This document shows, piece by piece, positions 15,411-23,286 of a DNA stretch of 38,219 nt; position 1 is the stretch's first letter; every line of letters starts with the position of its first letter. The DNA comes from an uncultured Lentisphaeria bacterium (GTDB lineage: Bacteria; Verrucomicrobiota; Lentisphaeria; Oligosphaerales; Oligosphaeraceae). The translations under genes and the position numbers were made by a program. Location: NCBI GenBank assembly GCA_934661755.1, contig CAKUJM010000027.1:1-38219 (forward strand), read 5' to 3'. The notes below the pieces were generated by a model that worked only from the letters and a program-made list of their open reading frames with translations, had not been told where the DNA came from and searched no databases.

Positions 15411-18068
15411 ATGAAGAAAGAGAAAGAGAAGGTGGCGGAAGCCGCCGTGCCGGCGGTTGATCCGGCGGTTCAGGAAGCGCAGGAGCGTGCGGCCGTGGAC
15501 GCGGTGGTGGCCAAGGTCAAGGCCGCCCAGGAGAAGTTTGCGAACTACACCCAGGAGCAGGTCGACAGGATTTTCCAGGCGGCGGCGCTGGCGGCGAACA
15601 ACGCCCGCATTCCGCTGGCCCAGATGGCGGTGGAGGAGACTGGCATGGGGGTGGTCGAGGACAAGATCATCAAGAACCATTTCGCCTCGGAGTACATCTG
15701 CAACAAGTACCTGGGGATGAAGACCTGCGGCATCATCGAGCAGGACGACGCCTTCGGCATGATCAAGGTCGCCGAGCCGCGCGGGGTGATTGCGGGCATC
15801 GTTCCGACGACCAACCCGACCTCGACGGCGATTTTCAAGGCGCTGATCGCCTTGAAGACCCGCAACGGCATTGTCTTCAGCCCGCATCCGCGCGCCAAGA
15901 AGTGCACCTGCGAGGCGGCGCGGATTGTGCTGGATGCGGCGGTGGCCGCCGGCGCCCCGGAGGACATCATCGGCTGGCTGGACAATCCGACGATGTTCAT
16001 GTCCGGCTATCTGATGGGCCACAATGACATCGCGTTGATCCTGGCCACCGGCGGGCCGGGCATGGTGAAGGCGGCCTATTCCAGCGGCACTCCGGCAGTC
16101 GGCGTGGGCCCGGGCAACACTCCGGTGATCATGGATGACACCTGCGATGTGGAGACGGCGGTCAACTCGGTGCTGCTGTCCAAGACCTTCGACAACGGCA
16201 TGATCTGCGCCTCCGAGCAGTCGGTCACGGTGATGGCGCCGATCTACGATGCGGTGAAGACGGAGTTTGTGCGCCGCGGCGCGTACATCCTCGACGCCGC
16301 CGAGAAGGAGGCCGTGGGCGCCGTCATCCAGATCGACGGCAAGCTCAATTCGAAGATTGCGGGCCAGAGCGCGGTGAAGATCGCCCAGATGGCGGGCATC
16401 AAGGTCCCCCCCTACGCCAAGGTCCTGATCGCCGAGGTGGACAAGGTCGGTCTTGAGGAGCCGTTCTCGCGCGAGAAGCTGTCGCCGACGCTGGCGCTGT
16501 ACAAGGTGGACACCTACGAGCAGGCGGTCGAGAATGGCAGGAAGCTGCTGGCCTATGGCGGGTTGGGCCATACTGCGGTGCTGTACACCAACACCCAGAA
16601 CGAGCAGCGCATCCGCGAATTCGGCCATGTCATGCTGGCCAGCCGGGTGCTGATCAACACGCCGTCGTCGCAGGGCGGCATTGGCGACCTGTATAATTTC
16701 GCGCTGAATCCGTCGCTGACTTTGGGTTGCGGTTCATGGGGCGGCAACTACGTCTCGGAAAATGTCGGTCCTCAGAATCTGCTCAACATCAAATCAATTG
16801 CCAAACGGAGAGAAAACATGCTTTGGGTCCGCCTCCCGCAGAAAATCTACTTCAAGTACGGCTGCCTGTGCACTGCGCTGGGCGATCTGGCCGGCAAGAA
16901 GCGCGCGTTCATTGTCACCGACAAGTTCCTCTATGACAGCGGCGTGCTGGGGCCGATGCTCCACAAGCTTGACGAGATGGGCATTGCCACCCACGTCTTC
17001 TCGGATGTCACTCCGGATCCGACCATCCAGCTGGCGCGGCGCGGCGAGGAGCAGCTGCGCTCCTTCAATGCCGACGTGATCATCGCGGTTGGCGGCGGGT
17101 CGCCGATCGACGCCGCGAAGATCATGTGGCTGATGTATGAGCAGCCGGAGTACAAGTTCGCGGATCTGGCCACCCGCTTCATGGATATCCGCAAGCGCAT
17201 TGTCAAGCTGCCGGAACTGGGGCGGAAGGCGATCATGGTGGCGGTGCCCACCACCAGCGGCACCGGTTCCGAGGTGACGCCGTTTGCGGTGATCACCGAC
17301 GAGGAGACCAACCAGAAGTTCCCGCTGGCCGACTACGCCTTCACTCCGAACATGGCGATCATCGACACCGAGCTGGTGATGAAGCTGCCGAAGGGGCTGA
17401 CCGCAGTTTCCGGCATTGACGCGCTCACCCATGCATTGGAGTCGCGTGTCTCCTGCATGCAGAGCGACTACTGCAATGCCCTGGCCAACGAGGCGGCGCG
17501 GCTGATCTTCGAGCATCTCCCGACCTGCTACAAGAACGGCCCGATGAGCGAGAATGCCCGCGAGCACATGTTCAACGCCTCCGCGATGGCGGGCATGGCC
17601 TTCGGCAACGCCTTCCTCGGCCTGTGCCATTCCATCGCCCACAAGCTGGGCGGAATGTACCACATCCCGCATGGCCTGGCCAATGCCTTCATGATCAGCC
17701 ACGTGGTCAGGTTCAATGCCGTGGACATCATGACCAAGCAGGCGGCCTTCCCGCAGTACCACTACCCGAACGCCAAGGCGGACTACGCCGCGGTGGCCCG
17801 CTATGTCGGCCTGACCGGCGCCGATGACGACGAGCTGGTCGCCAAGCTGATCGGGAAGATCGAGGCCCTCAAGGCCGAGCTGGACATCCCCAGCGCCATG
17901 AAGGTCTGGTTCGAACAGCACAACATCAGCGAGGAGACCTTCCTCAAACAGCTCGATGAGCTGGCGGTCAAGGCCTATGACGACCAGTGCACCGGCGCCA
18001 ACCCGCGCTATCCGCTCATCAGCGAGATCAAGCAGCTGCTGCTGAATTCCTACTACGGCAATCTCTAG
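15411..18068 (+). CDS. adhE: Bifunctional acetaldehyde-CoA/alcohol dehydrogenase AdhE
   Basis: The 885-residue product matches the AdhE fusion (E. coli form about 890). The N-terminal CoA-acylating aldehyde dehydrogenase has PRGVIAGIVPTTNPTSTA and the catalytic cysteine in NGMICASEQS (C266). The linker RRENMLWVRLPQKIYFKYG (near 465) leads into an iron-dependent alcohol dehydrogenase with GGGSPIDAAK, TSGTGSEVTPFAV and the metal-ligand stretch SIAHKLGGMYHIPHGLANA. It reduces acetyl-CoA to ethanol with two NADH and assembles into cytoplasmic spirosomes in known members. The start follows AGGGGAG (15393-15399); a longer in-frame extension back to 15162 overlaps rsmD and is rejected. It is followed by a terminator and then the hydrogenase locus. 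Confidence 0.96.
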   Translation: MKKEKEKVAEAAVPAVDPAVQEAQERAAVDAVVAKVKAAQEKFANYTQEQVDRIFQAAALAANNARIPLAQMAVEETGMGVVEDKIIKNHFASEYICNKYLGMKTCGIIEQDDAFGMIKVAEPRGVIAGIVPTTNPTSTAIFKALIALKTRNGIVFSPHPRAKKCTCEAARIVLDAAVAAGAPEDIIGWLDNPTMFMSGYLMGHNDIALILATGGPGMVKAAYSSGTPAVGVGPGNTPVIMDDTCDVETAVNSVLLSKTFDNGMICASEQSVTVMAPIYDAVKTEFVRRGAYILDAAEKEAVGAVIQIDGKLNSKIAGQSAVKIAQMAGIKVPPYAKVLIAEVDKVGLEEPFSREKLSPTLALYKVDTYEQAVENGRKLLAYGGLGHTAVLYTNTQNEQRIREFGHVMLASRVLINTPSSQGGIGDLYNFALNPSLTLGCGSWGGNYVSENVGPQNLLNIKSIAKRRENMLWVRLPQKIYFKYGCLCTALGDLAGKKRAFIVTDKFLYDSGVLGPMLHKLDEMGIATHVFSDVTPDPTIQLARRGEEQLRSFNADVIIAVGGGSPIDAAKIMWLMYEQPEYKFADLATRFMDIRKRIVKLPELGRKAIMVAVPTTSGTGSEVTPFAVITDEETNQKFPLADYAFTPNMAIIDTELVMKLPKGLTAVSGIDALTHALESRVSCMQSDYCNALANEAARLIFEHLPTCYKNGPMSENAREHMFNASAMAGMAFGNAFLGLCHSIAHKLGGMYHIPHGLANAFMISHVVRFNAVDIMTKQAAFPQYHYPNAKADYAAVARYVGLTGADDDELVAKLIGKIEALKAELDIPSAMKVWFEQHNISEETFLKQLDELAVKAYDDQCTGANPRYPLISEIKQLLLNSYYGNL

Positions 18069-18082
18069 CTTGCCAACGCGAT

Positions 18083-18124
18083 GCCGCCGCCGGTGTACGT
18101 AATGTCGTGCATCGGCGGCTTTTT
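18083..18124 (+). terminator. Terminator after adhE
   Basis: GCCGCCG (18083-18089) pairs with CGGCGGC (18113-18119), followed by five Ts (18120-18124). An alternative GATGC/GCATC pairing flanks the same loop. It separates adhE from the hydrogenase genes, although read-through is possible because no clear promoter follows. Confidence 0.8.
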
Positions 18125-18179
18125 GGTGTCGGAGCCATCCGGAGAATGGCGGGGCGGTTATATTTATCGGGTCATTACC

Positions 18180-18422
18180 ATGAAAAAGATCAAAATCTGC
18201 ATCGGCAGTTCATGTTTCGCCCGCGGCAATGCCGCCAATGTGGATGTGGCCGAAAAATTTCTGAAACAGCGTGGGCTGAGGGATGACGTGGATGTCGACC
18301 TCTCCGGGGGCTTGTGCACCGGAAATTGCGCCGACGGCCCGATTGTGACGGTCGACGGCAAGGTCCATACCCACGTCACCCGGGAGCGGATGCTGGAGAT
18401 CCTGAAGGAAATCTTCCCGTGA
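18180..18422 (+). CDS. Small thioredoxin-fold [2Fe-2S] protein, NuoE/HydC C-terminal-like
   Basis: The product is 80 residues: MKKIKICIGSSCFARGNAAN start, then DVDVDLSGGLCTGNCADGPIVTVDGK. The four cysteines in C-x4-C and C-x3-C pairs (IGSSC...GGLCTGNC) match the [2Fe-2S] thioredoxin-like ferredoxin domain of 24-kDa NADH dehydrogenase subunits and HydC, without their N-terminal part. The likely role is electron transfer with the adjacent hydrogenase proteins. The ATG at 18180 has no good Shine-Dalgarno but makes the fold start correctly. It lies downstream of the adhE terminator and 110 nt upstream of the sensory hydrogenase gene. A related paralogue is at 21478. Confidence 0.85.
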   Translation: MKKIKICIGSSCFARGNAANVDVAEKFLKQRGLRDDVDVDLSGGLCTGNCADGPIVTVDGKVHTHVTRERMLEILKEIFP

Positions 18423-18532
18423 CCATCTCCCCATCCGCCGGCGGCATGCCCGGTTGATTCGCGGGATTGCGCTCCGGGCGCCGGCGCGCCCCCCTTCCCC
18501 CAAAAAAGAGAATAGAAGCACCTCCCCAGATC

Positions 18533-20281
18533 ATGGCTGCCGAGCAAATCACATTTCGTCCGGAGACCGGTCCGGTATACACGGTGGAGAATGAGTGCCA
18601 GGATTGCTACAAATGCGTCCGGCACTGCCATTGCAAGGCGATCCGGATCATCAATGGCGCGGCCTCGGTGATCCGGGATGCGTGTGTCTCCTGCGGACAA
18701 TGCGTGAAGGTGTGCCCGGCGCATGCCAAGCGCATCCGCTCGGACCTGTCGCGGCTGCGGCAGCTGCTCACTTCGGGCGAGCCGGTGTATGCGTCGATTG
18801 CACCCAGCTGGGTGGGCTATTTCCAGGGGGTGTCGCTGGGCGAACTCTCCGAGGCCCTGCACCGGCTGGGATTTGCCGGCGTGAGCGAGACGGCGCATGG
18901 CGCCCAGGCGGTGAGCGCCTATACTGGGCAGTACCTGAGCCAGGGACGCCATCCGCTGGTGATCTCCAGCGCGTGCCCGGCCTGCGTGGACTACATCCGC
19001 AAATACCATCCGGACTTCACCGCGCGGATCATGCCCTTCACCTCGCCGGTGCAGGCGCATTGCAAGCTGATCAAGAAGCGCTACGGCGACAATGCGAAGG
19101 TGGTCTTCTTCGGCCCCTGTGCCGCCAAGAAGAACGAGGCCGACCGCAATCGCGAGCTGCTGGCGCTGGCGCTCACCTTTGCCGAGCTGGATGAATTGCT
19201 CAGCGACGAGCATGTGGTCTTCGACGGCACGACCGCGCCGCTGGCGCTGGGGCCGGCCGAGGAAGGCCGCTTCTATTCGATCGAGGGCGGCATGAACGAC
19301 ACCCTCCGCGACGGCGGCAGGAATGTGCGCTACATCTCGGTTTCCGGACTGGACAACCTGGCGCGACTGCTCTCGTCATGGCATGGCGACTCCGGCAGCG
19401 GGAGCAAAAGGACCATCTTCATCGAGGCGCTGGCCTGCAACGGCGGCTGTGTCAATGGTCCGGCGATGCCGCAGGTGGGGGCGACGCTGGACACCATCCA
19501 GCGCACCGACGACGACGCCCCGCTGGCGGCAAGCCGGATCGACGGCGAAAACGCCGGCACTTCGATCGCCAGCAGCTTCGCGTCCGACGAAATCGCCGCC
19601 GATGATCCCGGCGAGGAGGCGATCCGGGCCGCGCTGGCGCGGGTGGGCAAATTCGCCAAGTCCGACGAACTCAATTGCGGCGCCTGCGGATACAACACCT
19701 GCCGCGATTTCGCCCGGGCGCTGCTGCAGAACAAGGCGGAGGAGGCGATGTGCCATACCTTCCTGCGCAAGAATTCGCAGCGCACCAGCAACGCGCTGAT
19801 CAAATACATCCCGGCGGCGGTGGTGATTGTCGATGAAAACCAGCAGATCACCGAATGCAACCGCAATTTCGCGGTGATGGCGGGGATGGCGGATGTATTC
19901 GACACCCTGGGGAATCTGGCGACGGTGCCGATTGACAATTGCATGCCGCAATTGGAGGAGCTGTTTTCCAGCGTGCTGGCCAATGGCGGCGAGATTGAGA
20001 AATACAACCAGAAGTTCAACGACACCATCATCAACCTGAGCGTCTTCTCGATCGCGCGCGGGAAATACGCCGGCGCGGTGGTCCAGGATGTCACGCGGTC
20101 GGAATTGCACCGCGAGCAGATAGCGGAGAAGGCGCGCGAGGTCATCCGCAAGAATGTCATCACCGTCCAGCAGGTGGCACGGCTTTTTGGCGAGCATGTC
20201 GCCGAGACCGAGATCATGCTCAACGAGATTGCCGGCACCTACGAGGTGCATACCGGGGAGGGCGGCAAGGATGGCGTCTGA
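18533..20281 (+). CDS. PAS-containing sensory-type [FeFe] hydrogenase (HydS/group C-like)
   Basis: The product is 582 residues. Two [4Fe-4S] motifs lie at C22-C25-C28-C32 and C51-C54-C57-C61. The H-cluster domain has L1 SSACP (145-149), L2 GPCAAKK (194-200) and L3 EALACNGGC (C302, C306). A further Fe-S domain follows (LNCGACGYNTC, C382/C385/C390 with C407), then a PAS domain (about 420-530) and a C-terminal helix. This order is that of group C hydrogenases, thought to sense H2 or redox state. L1 has Ala147 where catalytic enzymes have the proton-relay cysteine (TSCCP), consistent with low turnover. The start is the ATG at 18533; an upstream in-frame start adds a basic tail. Its 3' end overlaps the phosphatase gene by 11 nt. 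Confidence 0.9.
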   Translation: MAAEQITFRPETGPVYTVENECQDCYKCVRHCHCKAIRIINGAASVIRDACVSCGQCVKVCPAHAKRIRSDLSRLRQLLTSGEPVYASIAPSWVGYFQGVSLGELSEALHRLGFAGVSETAHGAQAVSAYTGQYLSQGRHPLVISSACPACVDYIRKYHPDFTARIMPFTSPVQAHCKLIKKRYGDNAKVVFFGPCAAKKNEADRNRELLALALTFAELDELLSDEHVVFDGTTAPLALGPAEEGRFYSIEGGMNDTLRDGGRNVRYISVSGLDNLARLLSSWHGDSGSGSKRTIFIEALACNGGCVNGPAMPQVGATLDTIQRTDDDAPLAASRIDGENAGTSIASSFASDEIAADDPGEEAIRAALARVGKFAKSDELNCGACGYNTCRDFARALLQNKAEEAMCHTFLRKNSQRTSNALIKYIPAAVVIVDENQQITECNRNFAVMAGMADVFDTLGNLATVPIDNCMPQLEELFSSVLANGGEIEKYNQKFNDTIINLSVFSIARGKYAGAVVQDVTRSELHREQIAEKAREVIRKNVITVQQVARLFGEHVAETEIMLNEIAGTYEVHTGEGGKDGV

Positions 20282-21458
20282 CCTCTTTGTCGAGATGGAG
20301 TACTTCCAGCTGACCAAGCATGGCCAGGCGGCCTGCGGCGACGACGTCCAGCTGGAGACCCGCAAGCAGGAGAACCGCTATCTGGCGGTGCTTTCCGACG
20401 GGCTGGGCAGCGGCGTGAAGGCCAATGTGCTGGCCAACATGACCACCACCATGGGGCTGCGCTTCCTGAAGTCCAACCTCGATGTCATGCAGTCGGTGGA
20501 GATCATCATGGATTCGCTGCCGGTCTGCGAGGTGCGCCACATCAGCTACGCGACCTTCTCGATGGTGGATCTGCGGCTGGGCGGCATCACCCGCCTGGTC
20601 GAAATGGGCAACCCGCAGTACATCCAGTTGCGCGGGGACCAGGAAGTGCAGCCGCAAAAGCATGAGACGATGGTGTCGCAGCACTGGCCGGATCGCGAGG
20701 TGGAGTGCTACGAGCTCAAGCTGGAGCCGGGCGACCGCCTGATTGTCTGTTCGGATGGCGTGACCCAGTCCGGGCTGGGCGAGGGCGCGCCATATAAATT
20801 CGGGTGGCGGCGTTGCGGCGAGATGGAATACGCGCAGGAGCAGATCCGCGCCAATCCCCGGATTTCGTCCAAGTCACTGGCGCACGCCATTGCGGGGCGC
20901 GCCTTGATGATCTCCAAGGGCGTCTGCCATGACGACATCACCTGCCTGGTGATCTATCTGCGTGAGCCGCGGGTGCTGCGGGTGCTTACCGGCCCGCCAT
21001 TCTACAAGGAGAGCGACGCCGAATATGCCGCCCAGGCCTGCCTCGGCGAAGAGCATACGGTGATTTGCGGCGGCACCACCGCCAATATCATCGAGCGCGA
21101 GCTGGGCAGGAAGGTGGAGATCGACCTGCATCAGCTCAAGGCCGGCGACAACCTCCCCCCGCCGGGGCGAATCGCCGGCGTGGGGCTGGTCACTGAAGGA
21201 ATCCTGACCCTCTCGCGGGTGGCGATTGCCCTGGAGGAGGATACGCCGGTGCACGAACTGCCGCAGGCGGCCCGGAAGATCATCGAGCGCTTCATGGACC
21301 ACGACCGCATTGAATTTGTGGTCGGCACCAAGGTGAACGAGGCCCACCAGGACCCCACTTTGCCGGAAGACCTGGAGCTGCGGCGCGGCATGGTCCACCG
21401 CCTCAAGAATATCCTGGTCTCAAAATACCGCAAGGAAGTCATTGTAAGCTACTACTAG
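20271..21458 (+). CDS. SpoIIE-family PP2C-type protein phosphatase with extra C-terminal domain
   Basis: The product is 395 residues. Residues 10-232 form a SpoIIE/PP2C domain with the metal-binding acidic pairs CGDD (22-25), SDGLGSG (42-48), SDGV (161-164) and HDD (220-222). Known members dephosphorylate serine on anti-anti-sigma or similar partners. The last ~160 residues form another domain with VICGGTTANIIERELGR, which I associate with phosphatases at HydS loci but cannot assign. The start ATG lies within the hydS-like gene's last codons (11-nt overlap), indicating translational coupling. No STAS-domain or anti-sigma gene is in the window, so the substrate is unknown. Confidence 0.9.
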   Translation: MASDLFVEMEYFQLTKHGQAACGDDVQLETRKQENRYLAVLSDGLGSGVKANVLANMTTTMGLRFLKSNLDVMQSVEIIMDSLPVCEVRHISYATFSMVDLRLGGITRLVEMGNPQYIQLRGDQEVQPQKHETMVSQHWPDREVECYELKLEPGDRLIVCSDGVTQSGLGEGAPYKFGWRRCGEMEYAQEQIRANPRISSKSLAHAIAGRALMISKGVCHDDITCLVIYLREPRVLRVLTGPPFYKESDAEYAAQACLGEEHTVICGGTTANIIERELGRKVEIDLHQLKAGDNLPPPGRIAGVGLVTEGILTLSRVAIALEEDTPVHELPQAARKIIERFMDHDRIEFVVGTKVNEAHQDPTLPEDLELRRGMVHRLKNILVSKYRKEVIVSYY

Positions 21459-21477
21459 AACAGGGGACACCCGCATC

Positions 21478-21729
21478 ATGGAAAAAATACCGCTGGAAAT
21501 CTGCTGTGGCACCGCATGCTATCTTCTCGGTGCGTCGAAACTGCTTGCCGTTGAGACGCTTTTCCCCCCGGAATGGGCGGGACGGATCGAGGTCAGGGGC
21601 GTGCCCTGCATGAATCTCTGCGACAATGAGCAGATTTGCGGAGCGCCATTCGTCCGCCTGAATGGCGAGGTGATCGACCATGCCACCGTCGAGACCATCA
21701 TGGCGAAATTGGCGGCATTGATGGAGTGA
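21478..21729 (+). CDS. Small thioredoxin-fold [2Fe-2S] protein, second copy
   Basis: The product is 83 residues: MEKIPLEICCGTACYLLGAS, then GVPCMNLCDNEQICGAPFVRLNG. The Cys pattern (CCGTAC ... CMNLC) is that of NuoE/HydC-type [2Fe-2S] domains, distinct in sequence from the 80-residue protein at 18180. AGGGGA lies about 10 nt before the ATG. It sits 19 nt after the phosphatase gene and 140 nt before the catalytic-type hydrogenase gene, so it probably carries electrons to or from one of the two hydrogenases. Confidence 0.85.
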   Translation: MEKIPLEICCGTACYLLGASKLLAVETLFPPEWAGRIEVRGVPCMNLCDNEQICGAPFVRLNGEVIDHATVETIMAKLAALME

Positions 21730-21869
21730 ACGGAGGCAAACGGAGGATGACGGAGAAAAGCCCCGCCGCCATCACTGCAGGGGAGGCGTGCCGCCGGACG
21801 TGGCCGGCACCATCCTGCCCCAGATTTCTTTAAATACTTCACCTAACGATTTTCCTGCTATTTCCCCCA

Positions 21870-23261
21870 ATGATCAATGGAGCGCAATATGTACGCCGGG
21901 AATTGATGATCCGGCTGGTCCGCAGTTTTGACGCCGGGACGCTGGACACCGATATCGACCATATTCCGGTATTGATGCGGCCGAAGGAGGGCCAGGCCAG
22001 CCGCTGCTGCATCTACCATGACCGCGCGGTGCTCAAATACCGCCTGATGTGCCTGCTGGGCTTCGCCTGCGAGGATGAGACGGACGAGACGCGGCCGCTG
22101 TCTTCATATCTGCAGGAGGCCATGGCACGGCCGCATCCGGCGGTGGTCGACGGCGCCGAGCCGCTCTCGGTGTGCTCGCCAGGCTGTTCGGGGTGTCCCA
22201 GTTCGCGGGTGGTGGTGACCGGGAGCTGCCGCGGATGCTTCGCCCGGCCATGCCAGTACAACTGCCCGAAGAAGGCGATCAATATTGTCAATCAGGTGTC
22301 GACCATCGACCAGGACCTATGCATCAAATGCGGCAAATGCATCAGCGTGTGTCCATTCCATGCGATCATGAAGACGACCGTCCCCTGCGAGGAGGCCTGT
22401 CCCACCGGCGCGATCCGCAAGGACGAGCATGGCCGCGCCAGGATTGACTTTTCCAAATGCATCTATTGCGGCAAGTGCTTCAACGCCTGTCCGTTCAGCG
22501 CGGTGATGGAGCGTTCGCAGCTCATCGACGTGCTGTGCGCCATGAAGCGTGGCGAGAAGCTGGCGGCGATGGTGGCGCCATCCGCGCAGACCCAGTTCCC
22601 GGGGACCATCGAGCAGCTCTTCACCGCCATTTCCAAATTGGGCTTTGAACAGGTGGTCGAGGTAGCGCTGGGGGCGGAGATGACCACCGCCCATGAGGCC
22701 CGCGAATTCCAGGAGCGCATGAGCGCCGGCGAAAAGCTGATGACGACCTCGTGCTGTCCGGCATATGTGCAATTTGTCAAGAAGATCGTCCCCGAATTTG
22801 AGAAATTCGTCTCGGCCACTCCCAGCCCGATGGTCTATACTGCGCAGATTGTCCACGAGCAGCATCCGGGGATGAAGACGGTGTTCATCGGCCCATGCAT
22901 CGCCAAGCGCCACGAGGCCGCAGTCAAGGGAATCGACTACGTCTTGAGCTTTGAGGAGGTCGGCGCCTTGCTGGCCGGCCGGAAGATCGATGTAATCGCC
23001 TGCGAGCCGTGGAAGCTGCCGCGGCCGGCGATTGCGACCGCCCGCAATTTCGCCCATAGCTGCGGTGTCACCGAGGCGGTGCTGCAGGAAACCAGCACCC
23101 TCCCCGCCGACTTCAAGCTTGACGCCAAATTCATCAATGGCCTCGACCGCAAATCCGCCGCGATGCTCAAGCTCTATGCCGCCGGACGGCTGCCCGCCAA
23201 CTTCCTGGAGGTCATGGCCTGCAATGGCGGCTGCGTCAAGGGGCCGACCTCATTGACATAG
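21870..23261 (+). CDS. Monomeric [FeFe] hydrogenase, group B-like (HydA2-type)
   Basis: The product is 463 residues. The N-terminal segment (YVRRELMIRLVRSFDAG ... RCCIYHDRAVLKYRLM) is characteristic of group B enzymes and supports the start at 21870 despite no visible Shine-Dalgarno. Cys-rich Fe-S motifs follow at 120-132, 151-161, 173-177 and 197-207. The H-cluster loops are complete: TSCCP (293-297), GPCIAK (341-346) and EVMACNGGC (C451, C455). The proton-relay cysteine C295 is present, so it should be catalytic, evolving or oxidising H2 with ferredoxin or the nearby [2Fe-2S] proteins. The protein stops eight residues after C455, at GPTSLT; many relatives continue further, so a C-terminal truncation is possible. 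Confidence 0.92.
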   Translation: MINGAQYVRRELMIRLVRSFDAGTLDTDIDHIPVLMRPKEGQASRCCIYHDRAVLKYRLMCLLGFACEDETDETRPLSSYLQEAMARPHPAVVDGAEPLSVCSPGCSGCPSSRVVVTGSCRGCFARPCQYNCPKKAINIVNQVSTIDQDLCIKCGKCISVCPFHAIMKTTVPCEEACPTGAIRKDEHGRARIDFSKCIYCGKCFNACPFSAVMERSQLIDVLCAMKRGEKLAAMVAPSAQTQFPGTIEQLFTAISKLGFEQVVEVALGAEMTTAHEAREFQERMSAGEKLMTTSCCPAYVQFVKKIVPEFEKFVSATPSPMVYTAQIVHEQHPGMKTVFIGPCIAKRHEAAVKGIDYVLSFEEVGALLAGRKIDVIACEPWKLPRPAIATARNFAHSCGVTEAVLQETSTLPADFKLDAKFINGLDRKSAAMLKLYAAGRLPANFLEVMACNGGCVKGPTSLT

Positions 23262-23285
23262 GCGGCCGGCTTCCCCCAGGCCGCC
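23261..23285. terminator. GC hairpin between convergent hydrogenase and isomerase genes
   Basis: GGCGGCC (23261-23267) pairs with GGCCGCC (23279-23285) over an 11-nt loop. It occupies the whole 25-nt gap between two convergent genes and could end both transcripts, but there is no U run. Confidence 0.5.
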
Positions 23286-23286
23286 G

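Noticed and set aside
15366..16628. 420-codon minus-strand frame opposite adhE
   Set aside because: Shadow of a strongly conserved gene; composition is His/Arg/Val-rich noise.
16794..17921. 375-codon minus-strand frame opposite adhE
   Set aside because: Same reason; no initiation signal and no family match.
21747..21833. 28-codon frame with CGGAGG directly before its ATG, upstream of the second hydrogenase
   Set aside because: Ribosome site too close to the start, no recognisable product, and it lies in an ordinary operon gap.
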